The notes under the pieces: generated by a model
What the model was told of the DNA's origin: nothing
Databases searched by the model: none
The model's input: only the letters and a program-made list of their open reading frames with translations
Shown here: positions 20,813 to 32,383 of the stretch, piece after piece
Layout of the letters: each line of letters begins with the position of its first letter
Numbering within the stretch: position 1 is the stretch's first letter
Translations under genes and position numbers: made by a program
Assembly (NCBI GenBank): GCA_009733775.1
Contig: WOGZ01000041.1
Location: 108,334-172,333 of the forward strand
Length of the DNA: 64,000 bases
Source: Alectoria sarmentosa
Lineage: Eukaryota; Ascomycota; Lecanoromycetes; Lecanorales; Parmeliaceae
Reading direction: 5' to 3'

Positions 20813-21064
20813 TGATGGTGAATGGGAAAATCGGGAAAGGAGGTAAGAGGGGAAATGAGGCATGCAGCAGTGAAAGAGCTTCTTACTTTTCATGAGCTGC
20901 AAATGAAAGGTTTGCTCGTGAGGCCTCACCTGCGGGAATCGAGATAGATAGCTTATTGACACATTAGTGCCATACCTTACTTAATATGCAGTCAGATTGG
21001 TATAACAGCGGCGTAGTACGGCAACACATGAAGATTCAAGCATTAAAGTTGGTTGAGTAGGTAT

Positions 21065-21928
21065 TTATTTATGTGGGGGCTCCTGAGTGCCAGGAGTGTG
21101 TTGATCTCGAGCAAAGTAATCCCATTGACCTTGCGGCGGCTTCTCTTCGAGCTCCTCCCATCTGTGTTGAATATCAGCAGTCAGCAACTAGGCAAAGATG
21201 ACACCATCTGTCGCTTGAATTGCCATTAGAAGGGGTACATACACTTCAGATTCGGCCATGGTTTCCACCAGCTTCAGCTCTCCCTCTGCCACTTGTATAA
21301 CTTCCTCAATCAGCCCTCCCCCGATCTGGTTCTCTGCGTCGCTTATCCTGTAGACGAGCATATCAGCAAATTGCAAAACGCAGATCATATTAGACGATTG
21401 GAGACGTCAGACGTACTGTGACGCCTCCAGCGGCGGCTCCGGCTCCCAGTTGACAATCTTCGAATAGTCTTGCCGGCGGCCCTTCTTCAACAATGCAATC
21501 TCCGCTGCCTTCGCTTCAGGACTCCGTGGGCCCTCTGATGCTGCCCACTCTTGATCCTCAAATGTTTCATCTTCAACCGTCACAAAGTCATGACCACCAG
21601 CAGATCTATGAATATAGTTGCCGCCAGGTTGAAACGCCTCAGGATGCCTCTCGATCTTTTCTGCAGCCTTCTTTGCCCATTCGTCGTAGCCTTCTGGTTT
21701 GATGGATTCGATGATGCTCATGCGGTGTTTCGTCAACGCTTCTGCGGATTGACGGTAGACCGAATGGTCTGGGAAAGTCTTAAGCTTGTCGAGTGTAGCG
21801 CCATAGAGATAGAGGAGGGCTGATCGAGGAGCTGGGTGGTTGAAGAGACCGGTAAGGCCAGTTGGGTCGCCGGCTTCGAGGTAACGGCCTGGCTTGACAG
21901 CGGCAAGCAATCGTAGTGTATTCCTCAT
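21065..21928 (-). CDS. NADH:ubiquinone oxidoreductase (complex I) 29.9-kDa-type subunit, mitochondrial
   Basis: Three exons: 21928-21417, 21347-21243 and 21161-21065. The introns have GTACGT and GTATGT donors and CAG acceptors. The joined frame is 238 codons including TAA. The N-terminus MRNTLRLLAAVKPGRYLEAG with PTGLTGLFNHPAPRSALLYLYGATLDKLK matches the fungal 29.9-kDa subunit (NDUFA5/B13-like family, Neurospora nuo-32 type), a peripheral subunit of the complex I matrix arm. The middle has KPEGYDEWAKKAAEKI and the C-terminus ends WDYFARDQHTPGTQEPPHK. The gene is divergently arranged with the PDI-like gene at 22373, with 444 bp between start codons. Confidence 0.88.
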
Positions 21929-22372
21929 ATCCCAGTCAGTGTTGTCATCCTATTCAACTTGATCCACACGGAAGAGCTCAATTATACAGAGAAAATTGGA
22001 ATTTGGGTGGTGACGTGAAGTCAAGAAATTACCAAACGGCGCAAGAAAGCGCCAAGACGCGGCGGGACAGGGTCCATGCGCCGTTGGTGCCGTCTCTGGA
22101 GTTCTGGAGTGGCATTTTCAACTCGACCTCTCTCCTATCCAGTGTACGACCTGCCCTCCCAATACTTCCAGCTGCGACTGTTTTCAAGATTCAAGCATCG
22201 GCTTTCTGATGAGAAGCTAAATGCAAGCCGCCTGAGAGAGGAAGTTGCTCTTTCATCAGCGGCGCGAACCACCATCATCTCCCGACGCTCAACGAAATCA
22301 CACAGCAGCAGGTTCCCAACTCTATTTCTCCAGCCCGGCCTGAGTATATTGGCTCAGAATCCTACCCACAGC
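21929..22372. promoter_or_regulatory. Shared divergent intergenic region (complex I subunit / PDI-like gene)
   Basis: 444 bp between two head-to-head start codons, necessarily containing both 5' leaders and core promoters. An open frame runs through it in phase with the PDI-like gene, but it lacks a signal peptide, whereas the ATG at 22373 opens one directly. No specific factor site is claimed. Confidence 0.5.
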
Positions 22373-24774
22373 ATGCGCTCATTCATCTCGAGGGCCTTGG
22401 TTACCCTTATACTTCTATCTCCGGTATTTGCCAGACCCGCTGTTATCGACGCCCAGCATCAACTAAATACGGTGGAGGATGCATTATCAGAATCTAAGGC
22501 GCAGTCAGAAGATTCGAAGGCATTGGCAGAAGATCCAACCACAAAGAAGGAAGACCTCCCACAAGCAGAGGTGAATCTACCAAAAGAGAAGATAGAAGCG
22601 GCAAAGCTGGTTGAAGATGGGCCAAAAGCAGGAGCAACGAACAGTGAAGCAGTATCGGGCACAGCAACAAAATTTAATGACATAGAAGTGCCGCCAATGA
22701 AGGAGCTGACAGGGGAGGGATTTGATGAAGACATTCAGAACGGCTACTGGTTTGTAAAGCACTACTCGCCGTACTGCCATCATTGCAAAGCCATAGCACC
22801 AACGTGGCAAACTCTCTACGAGTTTTACTATACATCGAAACCAGTTCCTGCCGGCAAGCAGCCTTCGGAACCCGATTCACTGAATACCTTTACCCGCTAT
22901 TACGATTTTCACTTTGGATCTTTGGATTGTGTAGCTTACGGCGACGCCTGCTCGAAGCATGAAGTTGGTGCTTTCCCAACTTTCGTTCTCTTTAAAGACG
23001 GCACGTTCGTCAAGAAGTTCGACGGCAAAAAAGACATGGCCGGCCTCAGTACCTTCATTGAGGACACCTTGGAATCCACACGCCCAGGTTCAAGACCGAA
23101 GGATGGCATGAAGCTCCCAGAGCCTGAAGCAACGTCAGTCGATACTGCTGCTCCAGCTGAGAAGCCTGCGGAGAAGGACAAAGATCCAGCAGCAGGAAAG
23201 GCAGCTGCAGAGAAACATAAGGAGAAGGTAGCGGAGGACTCACCCCTACCAGCTGCAGAGACTGGAGTCGCCAAAGGTCTGAGCAAAGTTCCAGGGATTC
23301 CCAAAAAGCCCAATAAGCCATCAGCGGCTCCAAATCCTCTCGGAAACTCTGTTTCGCTGACGCAAGAAAGCTTCCAGAAATTGGTCACAAATACTCAGGA
23401 TCCTTGGTTCGTCAAATTCTATGCGCCGTGGTGTCATCATTGCCAAGACCTTGCACCAACCTGGCAACAGATGGCCAAGGAACTTCAAGGGAAGCTCAAC
23501 GTTGGAGAAGTTAACTGCGATGTCGAGGTCCGTCTTTGCAAAGACGTCCATGTCAGAGCTTACCCAACGCTCCACTTCTTCAAGGGTGGTGAAAGAGTCG
23601 AGTATGATGGACTTCGAGGTCTTGGTGATCTCGTGAGCTATGCAAAGAAAGCCTTGGATATCGGTGGCGGAGTCACATACGTGGATGCAGATGCTTTCAA
23701 GAAAATGGAAGAGACCGAAGAGGTCATTTTCTTATACTTCTTCGACCACGCGACCACGATTGAGGATTTCGAAGCCTTGGAACGATTAACCTTGAGTTTG
23801 ATCGGGCACGCAAAGCTTGTGAAGACGGATAACAAAGAGCTTACCGATCGATTTAAGATTTCGACCTGGCCGCGGTTGCTGGTATCAAGAGATGGAAGGC
23901 CTAATTATTACAGCGCGCTAGCACCGAAAGACATGCGGGACTTCCGACAAGTGCTCAGCTGGATGCAATCCGTGTGGCTGCCTATCGTGCCCGAGATTAC
24001 CGCATCGAACTCTAGAGAGATCATGCGTGGCAAATACGTCGTCCTAGGTATATTATCACGAGAGCGAGCAGATGAATTCGTGCTCGACAAGCGCGAGATT
24101 AAGAACGCGGCGCTGGACTGGATGGAGAAGCAGACCCATGCCTTCCAATTGGAACGCCAGGAAATGAGAGACGCGAAGCAATTGCGACTAGAAGAAGCGG
24201 AAGACCGAAATGACCAAAGGGCTCTGCGAGCTGCCAAAAGCATCCACATCGATATCAGGGAAGACGACAAGAAGCAAGTAGGCTTCGCGTGGGTGGATGG
24301 TGTCTTTTGGGAGCGATGGATCAGGACGACATATGGTATCAATGTCAATGATGGAGAGCGGGTGATTATCAACGACGAAGACGTTAGTCACTCTTCTATC
24401 TTTGCACTCCCCAGTCACTGCTGACAGCCTTCATTCAGAATCGACGATACTGGGACACGACCATTTCCGGCGCCCCTATCATGCCCTCTCGTACCTCCAT
24501 CCTCGAGACCCTTCCCAAAATTGTTGCCAGTCCTCCCAAGATCTCGGCGAAATCCTCAACTGGTTTCATTCAACGCATTTTCTTCGGCCTGCGTGGAGCC
24601 GCGACGGGTCATCCGTGGGTATCACTGGGTATGCTGATTGGTATCGTGATTGGGACCTTGATATGGGGAAGGGGGAGGGTGAAGAGTGGGAAGAAGAGGA
24701 ATTCGGGGGGCTTCTTCCAGCTGGATGGAAAAGAGGGATTTTTGAATGGCGGGGGGTATGGGAAGGCTGATTGA
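22373..24774 (+). CDS. PDI-like ER membrane protein with two thioredoxin domains (EPS1/TMX type)
   Basis: Exon 1 is 22373-24382 and exon 2 is 24439-24774 (intron GTTAGT...TTCAG, 56 bp), giving 781 residues. A signal peptide comes first (MRSFISRALVTLILLSPVFA). Two thioredoxin domains follow, with active sites YCHHC (C135/C138) and WCHHC (C354/C357), each followed by a cis-Pro motif (GAFPTFVLF, RAYPTLHFF). An Ala/Glu/Lys/Pro-rich linker (~240-325) joins them, then a redox-inactive thioredoxin-like part. A transmembrane helix (WVSLGMLIGIVIGTLIWG, ~735-752) precedes a short basic tail. This is the architecture of fungal membrane-bound disulfide isomerases that act on secretory proteins in the ER lumen. 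The in-frame extension upstream of 22373 lacks these features and was not used. Confidence 0.9.
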
Positions 24775-25142
24775 GTATGGAATATCCCTAGAGAAAGCAT
24801 TGTTGCGGAGGGCTGAGGACTCTCCGTGTCTTTTGTAACCTATGCTTGTTACATATTAGGAGCGGCGTTCAGGGTTGGAAGGGGTCCAGGCTTTCCGGCG
24901 TTAAAGCAATATCAATTTCAATTGACCGTGTCCAATGTCTAAAGCCAGTCGTTGGTTGGTTTTGTATTTTTTGACCCTTCTTGGGACAGCTCTTTTGAAG
25001 TCAAGCACAGAGTAATTGCACGCGCGGTCTTGAGCAATGATGCTGCAACAAGAACAGTTTATGACTTTATGTACACCCCCAACCAAAGACCTCGCTCTCA
25101 GCTCCTAGTAACCATAAGTGTCGCTTCCCGTGGAAAATCTCC
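24775..25142. other. Convergent 3' intergenic region
   Basis: 368 bp between the ends of two genes that point at each other (PDI-like on plus, QCR10 on minus). Presumably only 3' untranslated and termination sequence. Confidence 0.5.
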
Positions 25143-25967
25143 TCAGAATGGCTATAGAGAGGAACATTAGCCCCGTGTTCGGTCAGCGCCGAGAAGGGGA
25201 CTCACGTTATCACTGGGCGGTATCTCCCTCACGAAGTAGTCTCCAATTATCGGCATTTTCTGCTCGGCCAGGCACTGTCAGCGCTGTTGTTCCATGCCCA
25301 CATCATGCTCTTTGCGATGTCCGGCTCCCTGGCTCTTTGTTCCCCCATATCTCCCCACTCTTCTCTTTCCAACATGGAATCGTTGGTTTCCCTCCGCTCT
25401 TCACCTCCATCGAGACTAGGCTAGAGGCAAAGGATGCAGACCCACCTGCAGTATATCCTTCCTGACCTTTGGCACTTCGGCGAAGAATTGCAGAGCGAAT
25501 ATCGCGCCTACGACGCCGAAGCTGCCCAGTGTGATGCCACTATTGTTGCGGCCAATCAGCCTTTTTCGTCTCCAATGACCTCCGAACAGCTTTATATCGG
25601 GGTTGTATATATTGTAGTGGAAGACGGAAGAAAGGAGGAAGGGAGGTATGTAGGGAGGGTAGGTAGGCCGCACAATTTCAGAGCTCGCCCTGGCCCAATG
25701 CCTCGGACATTGGGTTGGATCTTGTAGCTGCACAGCGATATCGTTCAGCATCTCCCCTTTCAGCCAATTATACCGAGTTTGGACATTGTAGAAGGAGGTG
25801 GGGAGGGTGTGAGAGCAGCTGAAGGGCGTACTTGGGCCCATAGGGGGATTTGTAGGTGCCGTAGGCGGGCTTGGCGGTTGCGAAACCGATGCCGTGATGG
25901 CCTTGGACCTTGGAGGAATGTCAATGGTTTTGTGGGGGGGCAGGAAGAGGTCGGGAGGTGGTACCAT
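25143..25967 (-). CDS. QCR10: Cytochrome b-c1 complex subunit 10 (QCR10-like), six exons, 96 aa
   Basis: Six exons join in frame to 96 residues: 25967-25965, 25908-25832, 25727-25674, 25539-25446, 25259-25206 and 25151-25143. All five introns are GT..AG. The protein has YGTYKSPYGPNYKIQPN, a single membrane helix (FGVVGAIFALQFFAEVP), the matrix/intermembrane motif VPKVRKDILQKMPIIGDYF and the C-terminus EIPPSDNPF, the order found in fungal QCR10. This subunit lies at the periphery of respiratory complex III in the inner mitochondrial membrane. The first exon codes only for the initiator Met: ATG is followed at once by a 56-bp intron. The donors of introns 2 and 3 (GTACGC, GTGCGG) are weaker than the others, so their exact borders could shift. 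A long continuous minus-strand ORF covering the region is a read-through of introns and not the product. Confidence 0.82.
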
Positions 25968-26579
25968 GATGATGACTTTCTGTGAGAGGATCGATTGATG
26001 GTGAGAGAGATGATGGGAAATTTGAGAAGTCGATGGTGACGCGATGGAAGAAGAGGGAAAGCTTGGCGTCAAAAGAGCGCAATGCTCACGGCTGCCGCTT
26101 TTAGAGTGCGGGCTTGTGGACGCCCGCACCACCCGTTCATGTGAGCATGTTCATCCTGTATTCTTCCGCTCACCCTCGCCCAACATGTTCGAACATCCAG
26201 AAGAGCGTGTGCGCGTCTTCGTACGTTCTTCGTACAACCGCATTTAGATGGCCCCGGAGATGGCTGCCATGACGGGGGATCAAGGGAAGAGGCAGGCCCC
26301 CAATTCCTGACCAGAAGACAGGCATCCGTTTAATCCTCACCCGGACATAGCGGATGGCTGTCTGGACCGCAGGGAATGGGGTAACGGCCGTACAGAGCTC
26401 CGCGAGCTGAATTACGATTTCTGCCATTCCCTAGTGCGCCTTTGTATCTGCTCTTACTATCTACACCAGTATGCACGTCTTCTGATTCTACACATCGCTC
26501 CACATCAAGAGTCCATAGTCCTCGGTCAACCCCAGGCATCGCAGCTTCCTTCAGGTTTCATCCTCAACGTCAGGATTCG
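25968..26579. other. Intergenic, no intact gene
   Basis: The first ~100 bp are QCR10 leader/promoter. Minus-strand frames at 26427-26170 and 26539-26330 are open but unrecognised; they may be 3' debris of the decayed transporter next door. Confidence 0.4.
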
Positions 26580-27270
26580 AACCGACTCATTCGAGTTTAG
26601 ACCAAGGAACGTATACTGCCAGAGCCCGTGGCCCTCCACATCAATAACGTAATGCAAGGAGATGGACCGATGGAAAGGTCGGCCATGCCAAAGACCCATT
26701 ACACACCCACGGCGATAAGTCACGGGTGAACGGAAAGTGGGACAGTGAGGTCGAAGCTGAGATGATAGAACCCCACAATGAATGCTACCTCCGTTGTACG
26801 ATTTGTTCAGGATTCGCACGCGTAATTGGTGGTTACTGGCACGAGTGCGATAGCACCGAAAGTGACAAGGGATGCCCCAAACGCCAGTTCCATCTAGTGC
26901 AAAGGTACTCGAGAGCTGCTCGGAAGATACCGAGACCAACGGGCCGCAAGGATAGACCAGGAATCCACGGACGATGCAGACGATATTCAGGCCGCACGGT
27001 TCCACCACGGCGTTTGTATATCCCAGGTGGCAGGCGGTCGTTGATCGCAGAGCCCGCAAGCTCCGTACGATAGGGCCTACCAATGGGGAGAACGTGACCA
27101 GAAGCTATTAGCTGGAAGACTCGGAATAGGACGATTGTAAAGATACATGCAGCAGATCGTTGTGGTGTAAACCCAAGGCCTCCTTCCACGAGCGGATCTT
27201 CAAGTGAGACCGTAAGGAGAGTATTGATCGTGACGAACCATCCGAAGTGGACCATCGAGAAGGTGCCGAC
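26580..27270 (-). pseudogene. Decayed MFS transporter
   Basis: Minus-strand segments follow the order of the second half of a fungal MFS permease: GTFSMVHFGWFVTINTLLTVSLEDP (27267-27193), then after a frame change NDRLPPGIYKRRGGTVRPEYRLH (~27040-26970), PVGLGIFRAALEY, then in another frame ASLVTFGAIALVPVTTNYA (~26880-26820), TTEVAFIVGFYHLSF and WVFGMADL (~26700), ending near 26590. Stops interrupt the last part repeatedly (TAG/TGA at positions where Trp is expected, for example before MELAFGASL and before WVFGM). TGG to TAG fits C-to-T change at CpA on the other strand. Substrate unknown. It lies 250 bp from a P450 remnant on the other strand, so the two may be relics of one accessory locus. 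Confidence 0.65.
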
Positions 27271-27523
27271 CTGCCACTACGACAACCTATGAAAGAAACC
27301 CAGCAAGCTTGTCTCCTGCATGGAGGTGTGATGAAACGAGGACGTTCTCAAGATCGTTCAAAGACCATTCTCCGAAGGAGATGCGTATAGGAAGAAACAG
27401 ATAGAAGGAAGGCATTGAGCCGCTGAGACACAACAAATTTCAGGCGAAGTATCGCAAAAAAGAGTATCGGGATCCTAACCACTGATATGTTGTGTGACAC
27501 TGCGCTGCAGGACGCAGGTTTCT

Positions 27524-28392
27524 GGAGATTGGCAGAACTTGAAATACTTCACTGAGATGTCACTTGGAAAGAAAATCAGCATGTTTGCGTCAATGGGGGA
27601 TCTGTCGCGATATTATTACGACGAGGCATTCATGATACACGGTGCTGCAAGTCTTGTCGACGAAGTGGACGATGGTGCGCAATGACAACGAAGGTTTGCA
27701 ATTGGAGAGAATGATTGATAGGCGTCTCAGCTCACCATTCCCGCCGAATGGAGGAGTCTCAGGAATTGGAATCGAGGGGAAAGATCGTACAGGTCTTAGA
27801 TCCGACGAGTGCTACAGATTCACTATCTCTTGTGCCACTACGACATGTACGGAAAGCTCCCATGCAGTAGTGTGCGGAATCGTCGCGAACAGCGTCATTT
27901 CTCGCGCTAGTCACCGCTACTGTGGGTGTGGGAATGTATCAATACGTGTTGAGCAGATACTAGACAGGTACAATCGGTTTCCATTCCCTACTCGGGTGAC
28001 TGACGGGATTTATAGTTGAAAGCTGCTTCGAGCGAGCAGAAGAGTTCATACCAGAGCGTTGGTCCAGCAGACCTGAACTTGTCAAGGACCCTAGCGCTTT
28101 CGCTCCTTTCAATCAAGGTAGAGATCTCGCAAGTTTCCTATCATTCTGCTTCCTTGGGCAACTCTATGGACTTAAGCACACATGCAAATCTTTGACATAT
28201 TTTACAGGTCGTTACTCGTGTGTTGGGAAACAGCTAGCTCTCGCAGAACTGCGACTCCTGACTGCCACCTTGGTTTCGAAGTACTCAATCGGCTTCGGGG
28301 GAAACGATAAAGGAGCACGTGTCATCGAGGAGATGAGGGACTACTTCACTGCCAGGCCGGGTCAGCTTGATCTGATCTTCGCTCGCTTGTGA
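27524..28392 (+). pseudogene. Cytochrome P450 remnant, internally deleted, C-terminus intact
   Basis: The 3' end is clear: CFERAEEFIPERWSSRPELV (to 28117), an intact intron (28118-28207, GTAGAG...TTACAG), then the haem-binding loop. Joined, this reads FAPFNQGRYSCVGKQLALAELR, with the Cys fifth ligand inside FxxGxxxCxG, and continues to TGA at 28390-28392. Upstream, 27524-27685 encodes WQNLKYFTEMSLGKKISMFAS, resembling the helix C-E region of the same family (benzoate-4-monooxygenase/CYP-like). Between them I see neither the I-helix (A/GGxDTT) nor the ExxR motif, and stops occur in the frame. The gene therefore seems to have lost its middle and N-terminus. Confidence 0.65.
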
Positions 28393-28906
28393 TGATCTGT
28401 ACCGAGGGCAGGATAATTTGGAAAAGGTAACTAGGGCGGCATGGCTGCCCATTGGGACGTTTATGGCAGGCAAGAAATTGCAGGAGTACAACCAAAATAT
28501 ATGTGTGTGTGTGTTTGTGTCTATCTTCTTGGATGGCTTAGGCGTCACATGCAATAGGAAAGTAATGTGCCGCGTTGCGAAACAGTCGAGTCCCGCAGTC
28601 GGCCTTGCGGCCAAGCCCGGCTGAAGTTGTATTGCACAGGATGTCACATGTGTAGGTACATCCCTTCATAAGACACGTACACCCCCCTCAGACTCGACGG
28701 TAGCGGCGATTTGGGTAGAAAATTGCGCACTATGAAAGAGGTATGGGGCTATTTGTTGGATATGGGCTTGGACAAACTGAAGAATTATCCGTTCCTCTGC
28801 ACTCGTTGCGCCTTGAAGTCTTAAAGTAGCACTTCGCCAAACGAGCAAAATTTGTAGAGAGAGAGGAACGAGGATCCCGTGTGCATTCATTCATTCAACT
28901 TTGCAA

Positions 28907-28977
28907 GCAGTACGAACTTTTATGTAGCATGTGGCAATTCATTGAGCAGTACGGACTTTTATGTGGCAATTCATTGA
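28907..28977. repeat. Two-unit tandem repeat (39 and 32 bp)
   Basis: Unit 1 (28907-28945) and unit 2 (28946-28977) both start GCAGTACG and end GGCAATTCATTGA. Unit 2 lacks 7 bp (AGCATGT) and has one substitution. Confidence 0.9.
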
Positions 28978-30039
28978 CAAGAGGATCGAAGGATGCAGAT
29001 GCCGAGAATTTAATTCTTGTATATACCAGCCAAAAAAAAAAAAAAAAAAGATGGCGGGCCAATTTTACTCTACTGTAACTCTGGTAAAGATAGCATAGGA
29101 GAGCATGAGCTCATAGTCGTACGTAGTAGGGCGTAGTATCGTTATAGGAGCAATATGTAGCCGACCCTCCAGAGGCTCTGGGTGCAGGGAGTTGTTTATC
29201 GAGTCCTCGGTTTACAGGCAGCCAGCTCGAAGAAAAAAAGGGGTTTACGGTCCGATCGGAGACTCAGCCCATAGCGAATACCATTGATATGCCCACTACC
29301 GAGCTCCAGTTTATTAAGACCGAATTGGCACTCGGAAAATTTCATCTTATGCAGTAATTTCTTACTATGGATAACGTAATCGCTGACGTCTGCAATTGTT
29401 CACGGCTCCGGTCTTGGCAGGAGCCATGGTGGATGGAAATCCAGGTCCTCTATGTATTAGGAGGGTCGATTTACGAGGACATTCTCTAAGTAAGAGCGCT
29501 TGACTTGACGCTGATAGTCTTAGGTTTCTGGTAGTGGGGCGATTACAGTCGTAGTCGAACGGCTGCACTTTCCGGAGATGGGCCCGTTACAGACTGGTTG
29601 CTGTAAAGAGCGCAAGCTGTTTTTGTGCTTGTAGGCGAGTACTGGATGAGCGATGTCGGGCTCGATGCTCTAACATTTTGGGGTAGAATTGGAGGTGATT
29701 GTTCTGTAGCTGGTCGTACGCAGAGGGCGGAGCGGGTGATTTGGTTGGACTTCAGGTCGCATTTATTACGGCTGGTGTATAAGATTGGGCTTGGATTGTT
29801 GCACTCGTGTTTCGGCCCTTTATAGATGTTGGATAGCGCCTGTCGAGTTCTGCGTGCGTGCTCTTCTACTGGCGTTGGTGTATGTCACGAAGCTTCGATG
29901 ACTTCTTCGCCACTACCATATAGTTCGTGCTCGGCTTGGTTGATCAGAGCGGCGCCCCCTGGCGAGTCAAATAGTCCTCTTCTGGAAGGGCTGTTCCGCA
30001 TTCTGGCAGGAGAGAGCGGGCCTGGTAGAGCGGAGCAGC

Positions 30040-30297
30040 TCAGACCATCTTACGGGTCTTGAAGAGGCGTCTTCTCGACGAGCACAGCGAACATGGGCAG
30101 CAAGGTCGCTGGAAGCATTTTGACAGGCGATCTTTGCACGATTCGATTAGGATTTTGGATTTGTGGACAGTCGGTGAGGTCTGCGAGAGGACATGTTGTG
30201 AAGCTGCAGATTGCTGAGTTGAGGAGCTAGTAAAGGAGGCAGCTCGATAGACATCGAGGTCTGCAGAGGTTGTGCTTGAACTGTAGTAGTGAGGCAT
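30040..30297 (-). CDS. Possible small protein, 85 aa, Ser/Thr-rich N-terminus and Cys/Arg-rich tail
   Basis: ATG at 30297 opens 85 codons: a Ser/Thr-rich N-terminal half (MPHYYSSSTTSADLD) and a tail rich in Cys, Arg and Lys (CFQRPCCPCSLCSSRRR). No signal peptide, no known domain. The odd but structured composition is the only argument; it could be chance. Confidence 0.25.
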   Translation of the reverse strand: MPHYYSSSTTSADLDVYRAASFTSSSTQQSAASQHVLSQTSPTVHKSKILIESCKDRLSKCFQRPCCPCSLCSSRRRLFKTRKMV

Positions 30298-32383
30298 GGT
30301 TTGTCCTTTGAGATTAGTGAGGACTGCTTTTTCATGCAGATTTATTACTAGTAGTCCGCGTGTGAAGAAGATTTCTTGGTCATTATATAAACATATTGAG
30401 ATCATTTTAGGCCAGCATTTTGTGGATTAGCTTAGATGATATTTTTATACAGCTTCCAGAGACCCCCATCCTGATGGAGTATCTCAAGACTCGAATTTAC
30501 CTAGAGCGACAGAGCAGTAAATTGGTAACGTTGTCTACAGGACGTTGGCGGTGAAGTACCATGGGCCGTTTCTGTTGTGGCTTACCTGAAGATTGGATAA
30601 AAGTATGAAGCGTCTAGAAAGATGCTAGACAGCAGAAACCCATTGGTTAGGTGTAGGTTTGGTAAGAGTGTACTTCACAAAAGAGAAGAGGCTAGATTAT
30701 ATTTATGCGAAGAAAGCTATTAATAGTTATGATTGTACTCGACTCTCATTGCATGAAAGGAAGGGCAGGAATTGCCATGGACGGGGAAGCAAGATGACTG
30801 GTTCCGGTGCAGCCGAAGAGAAATTGAATTTTAATAGTATGGAGAAATGCATGGACAATGAGCCTTGGCGTGCCTGAAGTGGACTGGTAGTGGAGGGAGA
30901 GAGGGGCTGTGTCTGCAAGTCGAATGCATGGCATCTGCATGGCATATGCAGGGATTTGTTCTGGACGCATCAGCTCATCCAATCAGAAGCCGCTATTATA
31001 TTCTCGCTTCTATCGTCCTAAGACGCTTAGCGCATACTACACGTGGCTCGGGAGTACTTTCTCTTTTTGAATCGTGGGGGGACCGAGGCACCTGCACCTT
31101 AAAAGGCGACGCATCATGTACCTATGTCGCCAATCTGTATCCGAGTGATGTCCAAAGGATTGGGTCGCTGCGCTCCGAAGCGCCGCAGAACATTGAATGC
31201 AAGGAGAGATGCTTGAGGTAGTACAGTAGACTTGTGTATTCCGCAAGAATATCCTCTCCTTGCGTCGTGCCAACGAGATCATATGCAGTCGAAAGTCTGC
31301 ATATGAACTCAGCTTGGTCAGTTCAGCCTCTGCTGTTGAATGCATGACCAAAGCACGAGTTGCTGCTGTTCCAAGAGCACCATCGACCCGTTCATTCGCA
31401 CTGTTCCTACCATCACGGCAGCTCTTCCTCTCTTGGCTGGATTGAGACCATCAGAGTCATGGCCTGTTAAGTGCATCCTAGACTCTCCTCTCTGCCAGCC
31501 AATATAATGCCCTCGCATAGATGTTCGAATCCGGGCTGCTCAAGATCTGGGGAAATGCTGTATATACACCATCCGAATTTCCCATGGGTTAATTTGTTCT
31601 TCCTATTCCGTAGCTTGGAAGATGTATCTCAAGAGCTGGTAAGTGACGGTTTCTGGAAGGGGCAGCACTGATGTTGAGGCCCCTCCATGGGACAACCAAG
31701 ATAGGAAATGGCTCTTTTGCCACTGTTCGGCCTGTCCGGCTTGGGGGCCGACCAGCTATCCGTCATTACGGCAATGTGGTGAATGAAAATCATGATTCTC
31801 TACAGACGAGAAGCTTAGAAATTCCGCGAGAAGATCACGAAGAGCAGTAAAGAAGCTGGAAGAGCGAGGAAGAGGAGAGGAGAAGAGAGAAGAAAGCTTT
31901 GAAAGGCGGTTTTCGGCAAATGCCCCTATTCTTCCGGCTTCGGAGGGCCGGAGCGGAGGGCGTTCCTACGGTTCCGGGATTGTCCGAAGGTGCAAAAGGT
32001 GACGAAATTCCAAAAGGCCGCAGTAAAGAGTAATAAGAAGGACCGAATCATTTACTTTTACCCCTCACATCACCTTTAGAATCTCCTCTTCTCTCACCAA
32101 AGTATGAATGACTGCGGGATTATGGATGAGATGAAGATATCCAATTCCTTTTGATTTCTTGTCTCCACCAACATTGAGCTGCCCAGTCCCGGACATCCGA
32201 CGCCTGTCACTCACTCAAATGCCTCACGACTAGAAATCTTCCTGTGCGCTCAATTTTCCTTGCATTCAAGGCTCAAACTGACCTACCTAGAAAGTAGTAC
32301 GACTGAGGACTTCTCCAACTCCCACACATCTGCTCCAACAGCCTTCTTCAGTCCCTGAAGCGACCACCACCTCGACCAACACC

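Larger units (their letters stand above)
28393..32383. other. Gene-poor intergenic region (~4 kb)
   Basis: Open frames are short and unrecognised. It holds a GT-rich run (about 28501-28520), a two-unit tandem repeat (28907-28977), an 18-base poly-A run (about 29032-29049) and a possible 85-codon ORF (minus 30297-30040). No structural RNA was recognised. Confidence 0.5.

Noticed and set aside
22076..22372. N-terminal extension of the PDI-like protein from 22076
   Set aside because: The downstream ATG at 22373 begins a proper ER signal peptide; an extension would bury it. The stretch is the divergent promoter and leader.
25416..26132. 238-codon continuous minus-strand ORF as the gene product
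   Set aside because: It reads through introns of the QCR10-like gene. The spliced six-exon model explains the conserved motifs in three frames, while the ORF's own N-terminal half matches nothing.
31500..31560. GTTCGAATCC as a tRNA B-box near 31526
   Set aside because: No acceptor stem pairing, no D or anticodon arm nearby.
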